Assembly (NCBI RefSeq): GCF_014635665.1
Contig: NZ_BMDG01000007.1
Coordinates: 124,001-188,000 of the forward strand
Length of the DNA: 64,000 nucleotides
From: Isoptericola cucumis
Lineage (GTDB): Bacteria; Actinomycetota; Actinomycetes; Actinomycetales; Cellulomonadaceae
Direction of reading: 5' to 3'
In this document: positions 48,430 to 56,427 of the stretch, in pieces
Numbering within the stretch: the stretch's first letter is position 1
How the letters are laid out: each line of letters begins with the position of its first letter
Position numbers and translations under genes: made by a program
Notes under the pieces: generated by a model
Databases searched by the model: none
What the model was told of the DNA's origin: nothing
The model's input: only the letters and a program-made list of their open reading frames with translations

Positions 48430-50607
48430 CTACCGCGCCGGCCCGGCGACCGGCTCGGCGACCGGCTCGGCGACCAGGTGCAGCACCAGCGCCTGGACGG
48501 GCCAGAGGGTCGGCGGCTGCAGCCCGACGCCGGCGAGGACCCGGCCCGGGAGGGCCACCGGCCCGTCGCCGATCCACCCGGGGGTGATCCAGCCCCAGCG
48601 CGCCGGCCCGGCCTCGTCGCGCACGCGCACCGTGTACGTCAGGTCGGGGTCGAGGCCGTCGAGGCGGACCCGTTCGACGAGCGCCTCGGCGGGCGCGGCG
48701 ACCGTCGCGATCGTGAAGACCGCCTCGCGCCGGTCGGGCGCGACGACGCCCCGGACGCGCAGCGCCGGGTCGAGCACGTCCGGGTGCACGACCGTGCCGG
48801 TGTGCAGCAGCCCGCGCAGCTCCCGGTAGAGCGCGCCGAACGCCATGATCGCCGTCGTCTCCTCGGGGGTGCACGCGAGGATGTCCCACTCGAACCCCGC
48901 GGAGCCGGCGAGCGACGTCGCGGCGCGGAACGAGAGGTCGGTGGCCCGGCCGGACGAGTGCGCGGGCGACGGGCCGACGTGCGCGCCGACGAGCTCCGGC
49001 GGGAGCACGAGCTCGGTCCAGCGCTGGATGTCCTGCCGCTCCACGGGGTCGTTGGAGTCGGAGGCCCAGACCCGGTCGGTGCGCGCCAGGATGCCGAGGT
49101 CCGTGCGGGCGCCGCCGGACGAGCACGACTCGATCTCCAGCCCGGGGTGCTCGGCCCGCAGCACGTCGAGGAGCCGGTACGCGGCGAGGGTCTGGACGTG
49201 CGTGCCGGGGGCGCCGTCGTGCACGGGCTCGACGAGGTCCCGGTTGTGGTCCCACTTGATGAAGTCGATCCCCAGGCTCCGCACCAGGTGGGACATCCGG
49301 GACCGGACGTGCTCGAACGCGTCCGGGTGCGCCAGGTCGAGGACGTACTGGGTGCGGAAGCTCAGGCCGTCGGGTGACGGCACCGCGGCGGGGTTCGAGA
49401 GGATCCACCCCGGGTGCGCGCGGGCGAGGTCGGAGTCGAGGTTGACCATCTCGGGCTCGAACCAGAGCCCCAGCTGCATCCCGAGGCCGTGCACCAGCTC
49501 GGCCAGCGGCTCGAGCCCGTCCGGCCAGACGTCGGTGTCGACCTCCCAGTCGCCCAGGCCCCGGGTGTCGTCCCGGCGGGCGCGGAACCAGCCGTCGTCG
49601 AGCACGAAGCGCTCGACGCCCACCTCGGCGGCGCGGCGGGCGAGCGCGGCGAGGCGCGCGGGGTCGTGGTCGAAGTACACGGCCTCCCAGGTGTTGAGCA
49701 CCAGCGGGCGCGGCGTCCGCGGGTGGCCGGGGCGGGCGCGGAGCCAGGTGTGGAAGCGGTCGGAGATCCCGTCGAGCCCCCGGTCCGACCAGGCGAAGAA
49801 GGCGGTCGGCGTCGCGTAGGACTCGCCCGGCGCGAGGCGGACCTCGCCCGGGCGCAGGTGCTCGCCCGCGCCGAGGAGCGTGGGGTGCTCGGTCATGCGG
49901 TCGAGGCGGTGCACGACGTCCGCGCTCCAGGCCAGGTGCACGGCCCACGCCTCGCCCGACCGGTTGCGGGGTGCCCCCGTGGACGCGATCGTCACCCACG
50001 GCGCGTCGTGACCGCCGCGCCCGCGGCGGGAGGTGCGCGTCGTGGACCCGGGCGGCATCGCCGTCGTGACGGGGTGCTTCTCGCGGGTCCAGCGGCCGGT
50101 GAACTGCGTGAGGCGGCCGGCCGCCCTGGCCACGGGCAGGGTCGCCTCGAGCAGCTCGACGTCCGCGGGCCCGGGGCCGTCGTTGGTCAGCTCGTGCCCG
50201 AGCAGGACGAGCCCGCCCGCGCCGATCTCGAGGTGGGTGCGCAGGGTCAGCCCGGCCGCGGCGTCGTCGGCGGTGACGCGCAGCGTGGCGGGGCCGTCCT
50301 GCTCGACGGCGGTCACGCTCCAGCGGGGGTGGACCGGGCGCCCGTCCCGGACGACCGTCAGCCCGGGCCGGCCGGCCCAGCCGTCGGACTCCTGGGGGAC
50401 CAGGGGCAGGCGCCAGGCGGCGTCGAGGGTGCCGGGCGGGGTCTGGCGGCTCGTGGCCTGCTCGAGCGCGTCGACGTCGGCGGCCTCCAACGGCCCGAGG
50501 TCGGCGCCCCAGTGCAGCACGCACGGCAGGCCGTCGGCGCCGGACGTCGTGATCACGGCGACGCCGTCGCGGCGCAGGACGGTAGGAGTGCGGGGCTCTG
50601 CGGTCAT
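48430..50607 (-). CDS. GH36 alpha-galactosidase
   Basis: 725 residues, cytoplasmic, the usual length of bacterial GH36 enzymes. WFEPEMVNLDSDL, nucleophile Asp in IDFIKWDHNRDL, ESCSSGGARTDLG and acid/base Asp in VWASDSNDPVERQ are the clan D signatures. It removes alpha-1,6-galactosyl side chains from galactomanno-oligosaccharides or raffinose-type sugars. It is divergent from the importer operon across a 145-base region that holds a LacI-type operator, so both are likely co-regulated. The C-terminus contains a VAEP repeat from a 12-bp tandem repeat. Confidence 0.94.
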   Translation of the reverse strand: MTAEPRTPTVLRRDGVAVITTSGADGLPCVLHWGADLGPLEAADVDALEQATSRQTPPGTLDAAWRLPLVPQESDGWAGRPGLTVVRDGRPVHPRWSVTAVEQDGPATLRVTADDAAAGLTLRTHLEIGAGGLVLLGHELTNDGPGPADVELLEATLPVARAAGRLTQFTGRWTREKHPVTTAMPPGSTTRTSRRGRGGHDAPWVTIASTGAPRNRSGEAWAVHLAWSADVVHRLDRMTEHPTLLGAGEHLRPGEVRLAPGESYATPTAFFAWSDRGLDGISDRFHTWLRARPGHPRTPRPLVLNTWEAVYFDHDPARLAALARRAAEVGVERFVLDDGWFRARRDDTRGLGDWEVDTDVWPDGLEPLAELVHGLGMQLGLWFEPEMVNLDSDLARAHPGWILSNPAAVPSPDGLSFRTQYVLDLAHPDAFEHVRSRMSHLVRSLGIDFIKWDHNRDLVEPVHDGAPGTHVQTLAAYRLLDVLRAEHPGLEIESCSSGGARTDLGILARTDRVWASDSNDPVERQDIQRWTELVLPPELVGAHVGPSPAHSSGRATDLSFRAATSLAGSAGFEWDILACTPEETTAIMAFGALYRELRGLLHTGTVVHPDVLDPALRVRGVVAPDRREAVFTIATVAAPAEALVERVRLDGLDPDLTYTVRVRDEAGPARWGWITPGWIGDGPVALPGRVLAGVGLQPPTLWPVQALVLHLVAEPVAEPVAGPAR
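48439..48474 (-). repeat. 12-bp tandem repeat at the GH36 3' end
   Basis: Three units of CGGCTCGGCGAC (the first with CCC for CTC), in frame, encoding a VAEP/VAGP repeat in the last residues of the alpha-galactosidase. Confidence 0.75.
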
Positions 50608-50650
50608 GGTGCTCCTGGCGGTGGCTCGGGGTCGGTCGACGGTCGGGACC

Positions 50651-50678
50651 TTGACGACTCTAACTTAAGCGTTAAAGT
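50651..50678. promoter_or_regulatory. Promoter/operator of the galactomannan importer operon
   Basis: TTGACG (50651-50656), 16-base spacer, TAAAGT (50673-50678) reads toward the binding-protein gene. The imperfect palindrome ACTTAAGCGTTAAAGT (50663-50678, 12 of 16 symmetric, central CG) overlaps the -10, the normal geometry for LacI-family repression. It is an AT-rich island in a GC-rich region and would also control the divergent GH36 gene. Confidence 0.72.
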
Positions 50679-50752
50679 GACCTGCGTCGCGAAGTGGCGA
50701 CGGCCCACGAGCGGGCGCCACCGACGGCACCCGACCAAGGAGAGGACCAGAG

Positions 50753-52444
50753 ATGTTCCCGAGGACACGCACAGCGCGCCGGTCGGCGACCCTCGTCGGG
50801 GCGGCGGCGTTCGCCCTGCTCGCCGCCGGGTGCGGCGGCGGCTCGGCCGGCGGCGGGGGGTCGGCGAGCGGCCAGGACGCGACCCTCGTCGCGTACACCG
50901 GCCAGGCCGGCGACTACCAGATCAACTTCAACCCCTTCTCGCCCACGAAGATCGGCGGGCTCGGCACGATCTACGAGCCCCTGTTCTTCTCCAACAAGGC
51001 CCAGGTCTCCGACATGGTGCCGCTGCTCGGGACCGAGCAGTCGTGGAACGAGGACGGCACGGTGCTGTCGGTGACCCTGCGCGAGGGCGTCACGTGGAGC
51101 GACGGCGAGCCGTTCACGGCCGACGACGTCGTCTTCACCTTCGACCTGCTGAAGAAGACCCCGTCGATCAACAACATCGGCTACCACGGCAAGGCGACGG
51201 CGGTCGACGACACCCACGTGACGTTCACGTTCGACAAGCCGGCCTTCGTCAAGGGCCCCGACGTGCTCAGCAACACGCCGATCGTCCCCGAGCACCTGTG
51301 GCAGGACGTCAACCCGGTCGAGGACGTCGTCGAGGAGCCCGTCGGCACGGGCGCCTACATGCTCGGGGAGTTCAAGCCGCAGGCCTTCACCTACACGGCG
51401 AACCCCGACTACTGGGGCGGCGAGCCGGCGGTCAAGGACGTCCGGTACCTCGCGCTGTCCGGCAACCAGGCCGGCGCGGACGCCATCGCCGCGGGGACCA
51501 TCGACTGGCAGACCGGCCCGATCCCGGACATCCAGAACACCCACCAGAACTTCCCGGCCTACGACGCGTACACCCAGTGGCAGAACCAGGCCGTCCTCGC
51601 CACCTGCTCCGACGCCGAGCTGGGCTGCGAGGGGCCGCAGACGGACCCCGCCGTCCGCAAGGCGCTGTACTACGCGATGGACCGCGAGCAGCTCAACAAG
51701 CTCGCGTTCATGGACACGGGGAACGAGGTGTCGCCCACGTTCGCGCTCACGCCCAGCCAGGACGACTTCGTCTCGGACGACGTCTCCGAGGCCGTGGCGC
51801 CGATGCAGGCCGACCCGGCCAAGGCCGCCCAGATCCTCGAGGACGCCGGCTGGGCCAAGGGCGGCGACGGGATCTACGCCAAGGACGGCGAGAAGCTCTC
51901 GCTCACCGTCGAGGTGGTCACCGGGTGGACCGACTACATCACCGCGATCGACACCATGGCGTCGCAGGCGAAGGAGGCGGGCATCCAGCTGCAGGCCGCT
52001 CAGTCCTCCTGGAACGAGTGGACGGAGAAGAAGGGCTCCGGTCGCTACGAGCTCGTCATCGACTCGCTCTGGCAGGGGCCCGCGCCCGACCCGTTCTACC
52101 TGTACACCTACTTCTTCGACTCGGGCTCCGGCGCGAAGGTCGGCGAGACGTCGGGCAACAACTTCGCCCGGTACGACAACCCCGTGGTCGACGACGCGCT
52201 CGCCGAGCTCGCCGGGCTGCCGCTCGACGACGCGGCGGCCCGCCAGCCCCACTTCGACGCGATCCAGACCGAGATCGTGCGCGACATGCCCTACATCCCG
52301 ATCCTCACGGGCGGCACGACGAGCGTGTGGAAGACGGCGAAGTTCACCGGCTGGCCGTCCGACGACGACCTGTACGCCTTCCCGGCGGTCTGGTCGGCGT
52401 ACGACGCCGCGGAGATCCTCAAGAAGCTCCAGCCGGCCGGCTGA
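50753..52444 (+). CDS. Dipeptide-type ABC transporter solute-binding lipoprotein
   Basis: 563 residues, family 5 binding protein. Lipobox LAAGC (about 22-26), Gly/Ser linker, then LREGVTWSDGEPFTADDVVFTFDLLKK, VPEHLWQDV, KDVRYLALSGNQAGADAIAAGTIDWQTG and RKALYYAMDREQLNKLAF, all typical of DppA/OppA-like proteins. ATG 50753 has AGGAGAGGA upstream. Related binding proteins in Thermotoga and some actinobacteria bind manno- or cello-oligosaccharides. The flanking GH36 and GH2 genes suggest that here, but peptide binding cannot be excluded from sequence. Confidence 0.92.
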   Translation: MFPRTRTARRSATLVGAAAFALLAAGCGGGSAGGGGSASGQDATLVAYTGQAGDYQINFNPFSPTKIGGLGTIYEPLFFSNKAQVSDMVPLLGTEQSWNEDGTVLSVTLREGVTWSDGEPFTADDVVFTFDLLKKTPSINNIGYHGKATAVDDTHVTFTFDKPAFVKGPDVLSNTPIVPEHLWQDVNPVEDVVEEPVGTGAYMLGEFKPQAFTYTANPDYWGGEPAVKDVRYLALSGNQAGADAIAAGTIDWQTGPIPDIQNTHQNFPAYDAYTQWQNQAVLATCSDAELGCEGPQTDPAVRKALYYAMDREQLNKLAFMDTGNEVSPTFALTPSQDDFVSDDVSEAVAPMQADPAKAAQILEDAGWAKGGDGIYAKDGEKLSLTVEVVTGWTDYITAIDTMASQAKEAGIQLQAAQSSWNEWTEKKGSGRYELVIDSLWQGPAPDPFYLYTYFFDSGSGAKVGETSGNNFARYDNPVVDDALAELAGLPLDDAAARQPHFDAIQTEIVRDMPYIPILTGGTTSVWKTAKFTGWPSDDDLYAFPAVWSAYDAAEILKKLQPAG

Positions 52445-52460
52445 GGGGGACGGAGACCTC

Positions 52461-53450
52461 GTGAGCTACTTCCTGCGCAAGATCGGCTTCTACGCGATCG
52501 CCCTGTGGGCCGCGCTGACGCTGAACTTCGCCATCCCGCGCCTGCTCCCGGGCAACCCGGTCGACATCCTCCTGGCCAAGCTGCAGCAGCGCGGCGGCAC
52601 GGTCACCGAGGAGACCCGGGAGGCGTACGCGCTGCTGCTCGGGGGCGACGACTCGCAGCCGCTGTGGACCCAGTACGTGAACTACCTGCAGAACCTGGTC
52701 CGCGGCGACCTGGGCGTCTCGGTGAGCTACTACCCGGCCGAGGTGTCCGACGTCATCAGCCAGTCGCTGCCGTGGACGCTGGTGCTCGTGGGCCTGGCGA
52801 CCGTGCTCGCGGCGGTGCTCGGCGTCGGGCTGGGGGCGTTCGTCGGCTGGCGGCCGGGGACCTGGCTGGACTCCCTCATCCCCGCCACGACGCTGCTCGC
52901 GGCCGTGCCGTACTTCTGGCTGGCCCTGCTGCTGACGTACCTGCTCGCCCGGGTGCTCGGCTGGTTCCCGATGCAGGGCGGGTACGACGTCGTGCTGGAC
53001 CCCGGGTGGAACGCCGAGTTCATCTTCTCGGCGATCCACTACGGGTTCCTCCCGGCGCTGACGATCGTGCTCGCGTCGGTCGGCGGCTGGCTGCTGGGGA
53101 TGCGCAACATGATGGTGTCGACCCTCTCCGAGGACTACGTCCTCACCGCGGAGGCCAAGGGCCTCGCGCCGCGCAGGATCCTGCGCTCGTACGCCTCGCG
53201 CAACGCGGTGCTGCCGTCGATCGCCGGGTTCGCGATCTCGCTCGGGTTCGTGGTGTCGGGCTCGGTGATCACCGAGCAGGTCTTCTCCTACCCGGGCATC
53301 GGCGGCCGGCTGCTCGGCGCCGTCACCAACAACGACTACGCGCTGATGCAGGGCGTGTTCCTCTTCATCACCCTCGCCGTGCTCGGGGCCAACCTCGTGG
53401 TCGACCTGCTGTACGGCGTCATCGACCCGCGCACCCGCGCGCGGTCCTGA
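52461..53450 (+). CDS. Oligopeptide/oligosaccharide ABC permease, DppB type
   Basis: 329 residues. N-terminal YFLRKIGFYAIALWAALTLNFAIPRLLPGNPVD is the DppB signature; about six helices; the cytoplasmic coupling loop is YVLTAEAKGLAPRRILRSYASRNAVLPS, and GSVITEQVFSYPGIGGRLLGAVTNNDY is conserved. GTG 52461 has GGGGGACGGAG upstream, 17 bases after the binding-protein stop. Partner of the DppC-type protein that follows after 13 bases. Confidence 0.94.
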   Translation: MSYFLRKIGFYAIALWAALTLNFAIPRLLPGNPVDILLAKLQQRGGTVTEETREAYALLLGGDDSQPLWTQYVNYLQNLVRGDLGVSVSYYPAEVSDVISQSLPWTLVLVGLATVLAAVLGVGLGAFVGWRPGTWLDSLIPATTLLAAVPYFWLALLLTYLLARVLGWFPMQGGYDVVLDPGWNAEFIFSAIHYGFLPALTIVLASVGGWLLGMRNMMVSTLSEDYVLTAEAKGLAPRRILRSYASRNAVLPSIAGFAISLGFVVSGSVITEQVFSYPGIGGRLLGAVTNNDYALMQGVFLFITLAVLGANLVVDLLYGVIDPRTRARS

Positions 53451-53463
53451 CGGGAGGCCACGA

Positions 53464-54483
53464 ATGACCAACCTGAGCCCCGCGAACGAACCCCTGCCGT
53501 CCGACGCCGTCGAGCAGGAGGACCTGGCGCGCGACCGGGCCGGCCGCGCGCCGCGCTCCGGCTGGCGGATGCTCCTGCCCACCATGACCCCGTGGCTGGC
53601 GGTCGGCCTCGCCCTCGTCGTCGGGATCACCCTCTTCGGGGTGCTGGGCCCCTACCTCGTCGGGGACCCGCAGCAGATCCGCGACCAGGGCCTGACCCCG
53701 CCGTCCGGCGAGTTCCCCCTCGGCACCACCCAGACCGGGCAGGACGTGCTCGCCCAGCTCGCCCACGCCACCCGCGGATCGCTCCAGATCGGCTTCCTGG
53801 TGGGCGTCCTGGCCACGGTGCTGTCGGCGTTCTTCGGCATCTACGGCGCCTACCGCGGCGGCATCGCGGACGAGGCGTTCTCGCTGCTGTCCAACGTCTT
53901 CCTGGTGATCCCGGGGCTGCCGCTGGTGATCGTGATCTCGGGGTTCGTGCCCCGGGAGAGCCGCGGGCTGTGGACCATCGCCGTCGTCCTGGCGCTGACG
54001 AGCTGGGCCGCCGCCGCGCGCGTGCTCCGGGCCCAGACGCTCTCCGTGCGGGGCCGTGACTACGTGGCCGCGTCGAAGGTGTCCGGCGAGCGGCCGTGGC
54101 GCGTCATCGTCGTCGAGATCCTGCCGAACCTGCTGCCGGTCATCGCCTCGCAGTTCGTGTTCGCCGTCATCGCCGCGGTGCTGGGAGAGGCGGGCCTGTC
54201 GTTCATCGGGCTGGGCGCCGCGAACTCGGCCACGCTCGGCACGATGCTGTTCTACGCGCAGAACGGCTTCGCCCTGTCGCTGGGGGCGTGGTGGTGGTTC
54301 CTGCCGCCGGGCATCATCATCGCCCTGCTCGGCACGGGGCTGTCGCTCATCAACTTCTCGATCGACGAGATCATCAACCCGAAGCTCAAGAACCTGCGCC
54401 AGCACCGCAAGCGCGCGCGGCGTGCCGCGCGGCTCGAGCGGGAGCTGGCCGGACGCAGCGCGAAGGAGGTGGCCGCGCGATGA
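53464..54483 (+). CDS. Oligopeptide/oligosaccharide ABC permease, DppC type
   Basis: 339 residues. Cytoplasmic tail of about 35 residues, then helices. GTTQTGQDVLAQLAHATRGSLQIGFLVGVLATVLSAFFGIYGAY is the DppC hallmark, and the coupling loop is DYVAASKVSGERPWRVIVVEILPNLLPV. The stop overlaps the first ATPase start by 4 bases. A basic C-terminal tail (LRQHRKRARRAARLERELAGRS) extends beyond the fold. Confidence 0.94.
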   Translation: MTNLSPANEPLPSDAVEQEDLARDRAGRAPRSGWRMLLPTMTPWLAVGLALVVGITLFGVLGPYLVGDPQQIRDQGLTPPSGEFPLGTTQTGQDVLAQLAHATRGSLQIGFLVGVLATVLSAFFGIYGAYRGGIADEAFSLLSNVFLVIPGLPLVIVISGFVPRESRGLWTIAVVLALTSWAAAARVLRAQTLSVRGRDYVAASKVSGERPWRVIVVEILPNLLPVIASQFVFAVIAAVLGEAGLSFIGLGAANSATLGTMLFYAQNGFALSLGAWWWFLPPGIIIALLGTGLSLINFSIDEIINPKLKNLRQHRKRARRAARLERELAGRSAKEVAAR

Positions 54484-55433
54484 CCGCGACCACGACCATG
54501 CTGGACCACGACGGCGTCGCCGCCGTCCCCCGCGGCACCGACCCCGTGCTCACCGTCGACGACCTCACGGTCGTGTACGAGGTCGAGGACCCGGTCACGG
54601 CCGTGAAGCACGCCAGCCTCACGCTGCACCGGGGCGAGATCCTCGGGCTGGCGGGGGAGTCGGGCTGCGGCAAGACGACGCTCGCCTACGCGGTGAACCG
54701 GCTGCACCGCCCGCCCGCGCGGATCGCCTCGGGGAGCATCACCTTCCACGACCGGGACGGCGCCGACGTCGACGTGCTGGCGCTGGAGGACCGGGAGCTG
54801 CGGGCGTTCCGCTGGGACAAGCTGTCCATGGTGTTCCAGGGCGCGATGAACGCTCTCAACCCGGTCACGACCGTGCGCGCCCAGCTGCGCGACACGCTCC
54901 TCGCACACCGTCCCGGCACGTCGAGGGCGGAGGTGCGACGGCGCTCGGAGGAGGTGCTGACCCGCGTCGGGGTGGACCCGCGCCGGCTGGGTTCCTACGC
55001 CCACGAGCTGTCAGGCGGCATGCGCCAGCGCGTGATGATCGCGATGGCGATGCTGCTGCAGCCGCAGATCATGATCATGGACGAGCCGACGACGGCGCTC
55101 GACGTCGTCGTGCAGCGCGACATCCTGCGCGAGATCGTCCGCCTGCGCGACGAGCTCGACTTCGCCGTCGTGTTCATCACCCACGACCTGCCGCTGCTGC
55201 TGGAGATCAGCGACCGGATCGCGGTCATGCTCGACGGCGAGATCGTCGAGCTGGACACGGCCGACCACCTGTACCGCGCGGCCCGGCACCCGTACACCCG
55301 CAAGCTGCTGGGCTCGTTCCCGAGCCTGTCGGGCCAGCGGGGCGGCTTCATCCGCAGCGGCGTCGACGCGCACGCCGACGCCGGCGCCACGACCGAGCAC
55401 GCCGGCGCCCCGACCGAGGAGGACCGAGCATGA
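54480..55433 (+). CDS. ABC transporter ATPase, DppD type
   Basis: 317 residues. Walker A is GESGCGKTT, signature ELSGGMRQRVMIAMAM, Walker B IMIMDEPTTALD, and the H-loop VVFITHDLPLL. The C-terminal cysteine cluster that binds an iron-sulfur centre in several DppD proteins is not seen. The ATG at 54480 overlaps the DppC-type stop. Overlaps of 4 bases continue to the next ATPase, so all five transporter genes form one operon. Confidence 0.94.
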   Translation: MTATTTMLDHDGVAAVPRGTDPVLTVDDLTVVYEVEDPVTAVKHASLTLHRGEILGLAGESGCGKTTLAYAVNRLHRPPARIASGSITFHDRDGADVDVLALEDRELRAFRWDKLSMVFQGAMNALNPVTTVRAQLRDTLLAHRPGTSRAEVRRRSEEVLTRVGVDPRRLGSYAHELSGGMRQRVMIAMAMLLQPQIMIMDEPTTALDVVVQRDILREIVRLRDELDFAVVFITHDLPLLLEISDRIAVMLDGEIVELDTADHLYRAARHPYTRKLLGSFPSLSGQRGGFIRSGVDAHADAGATTEHAGAPTEEDRA

Positions 55434-56353
55434 CCCGTGTCCACGTGTCCGACCTGGTCAAGGAGTACACGATGCGGACCGGCCTGCGCCGGTCGCGGCT
55501 GCGCGCCGTCGACCACGTGAGCCTCGACCTGGTCCCGGGGCGCACCGTCGCCCTCGTGGGCGAGTCCGGCTCCGGCAAGTCCACCATCGCCAAGATCCTC
55601 ACCCGCATGGAGTCGCCGACGTCGGGCACGGTCGACGTGCGCCTCGACGACGGCACACCCGTGCGGGGCGCGCTGTACCGGCGGCAGGTGCAGATGGTGT
55701 TCCAGGACCCGTTCGCGTCGCTCAACCCGTTCCACTCGATCGAGCACCACGTCGCCCGCCCGCTGCGCATCCACCAGCGCACGCGCACGGCCGACGAGAC
55801 GCACGAGCGCGTGGTCGAGATGCTCGAGCGGGTGAACCTCACCCCGGGCGCGGAGTTCGCGGCCCGACGCCCCCACGAGCTGTCGGGCGGGCAGCGCCAG
55901 CGCGTCGCCATCGCGCGCGCCCTGGCGCCCGGCTCGCAGGTGCTGATCGCGGACGAGCCGGTGTCGATGCTCGACGTGTCGATCCGGCTCGGCGTGCTCA
56001 ACCTGCTCGGCCGGCTGCAGCGCGAGGACCGCCTCGCGGTCCTCTACATCACGCACGACCTGGCCACGGCACGGCACTTCTCCGACGAGATCGTCGTGCT
56101 CTACCGCGGGCGCGTCGTCGAGCGGGGGCCGGCGGACGCCGTCATCCTGGACCCGCACCACGACTACACGAAGCTGCTGGCCATGGCCGCCCCCGACCCG
56201 GAACGGGTCGACCGGGTGACGCTCGGCCAGGAGGCCACCGACCGCGGGGAGATCGACAACAGCGTGTGCTTCGACCACTTCGCGGGCGAGTGGCAGGAGG
56301 CGGGCGTCCCGGCGGACCGGGCGCGCGAGCCGGCCCGCCCCCGCTCCGCCTGA
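55430..56353 (+). CDS. ABC transporter ATPase, DppF type
   Basis: 307 residues. Walker A is GESGSGKST, signature ELSGGQRQRVAIARAL, Walker B VLIADEPVSMLD, and the H-loop LYITHDLATARHFSD. The tail SVCFDHFAGEWQEAGVPADRA has a single Cys instead of the usual Cys cluster. The ATG overlaps the previous stop. With its own ATPase pair this importer, unlike the three CUT1 systems here, needs no shared ATPase. Confidence 0.94.
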   Translation: MTRVHVSDLVKEYTMRTGLRRSRLRAVDHVSLDLVPGRTVALVGESGSGKSTIAKILTRMESPTSGTVDVRLDDGTPVRGALYRRQVQMVFQDPFASLNPFHSIEHHVARPLRIHQRTRTADETHERVVEMLERVNLTPGAEFAARRPHELSGGQRQRVAIARALAPGSQVLIADEPVSMLDVSIRLGVLNLLGRLQREDRLAVLYITHDLATARHFSDEIVVLYRGRVVERGPADAVILDPHHDYTKLLAMAAPDPERVDRVTLGQEATDRGEIDNSVCFDHFAGEWQEAGVPADRAREPARPRSA

Positions 56354-56427
56354 GCGCCCGCCGCCGGGCCCCGGCCCGCGACGCGACCCCACCCACGCAC
56401 CCACGACCGATCGACGAAGGACCCTCG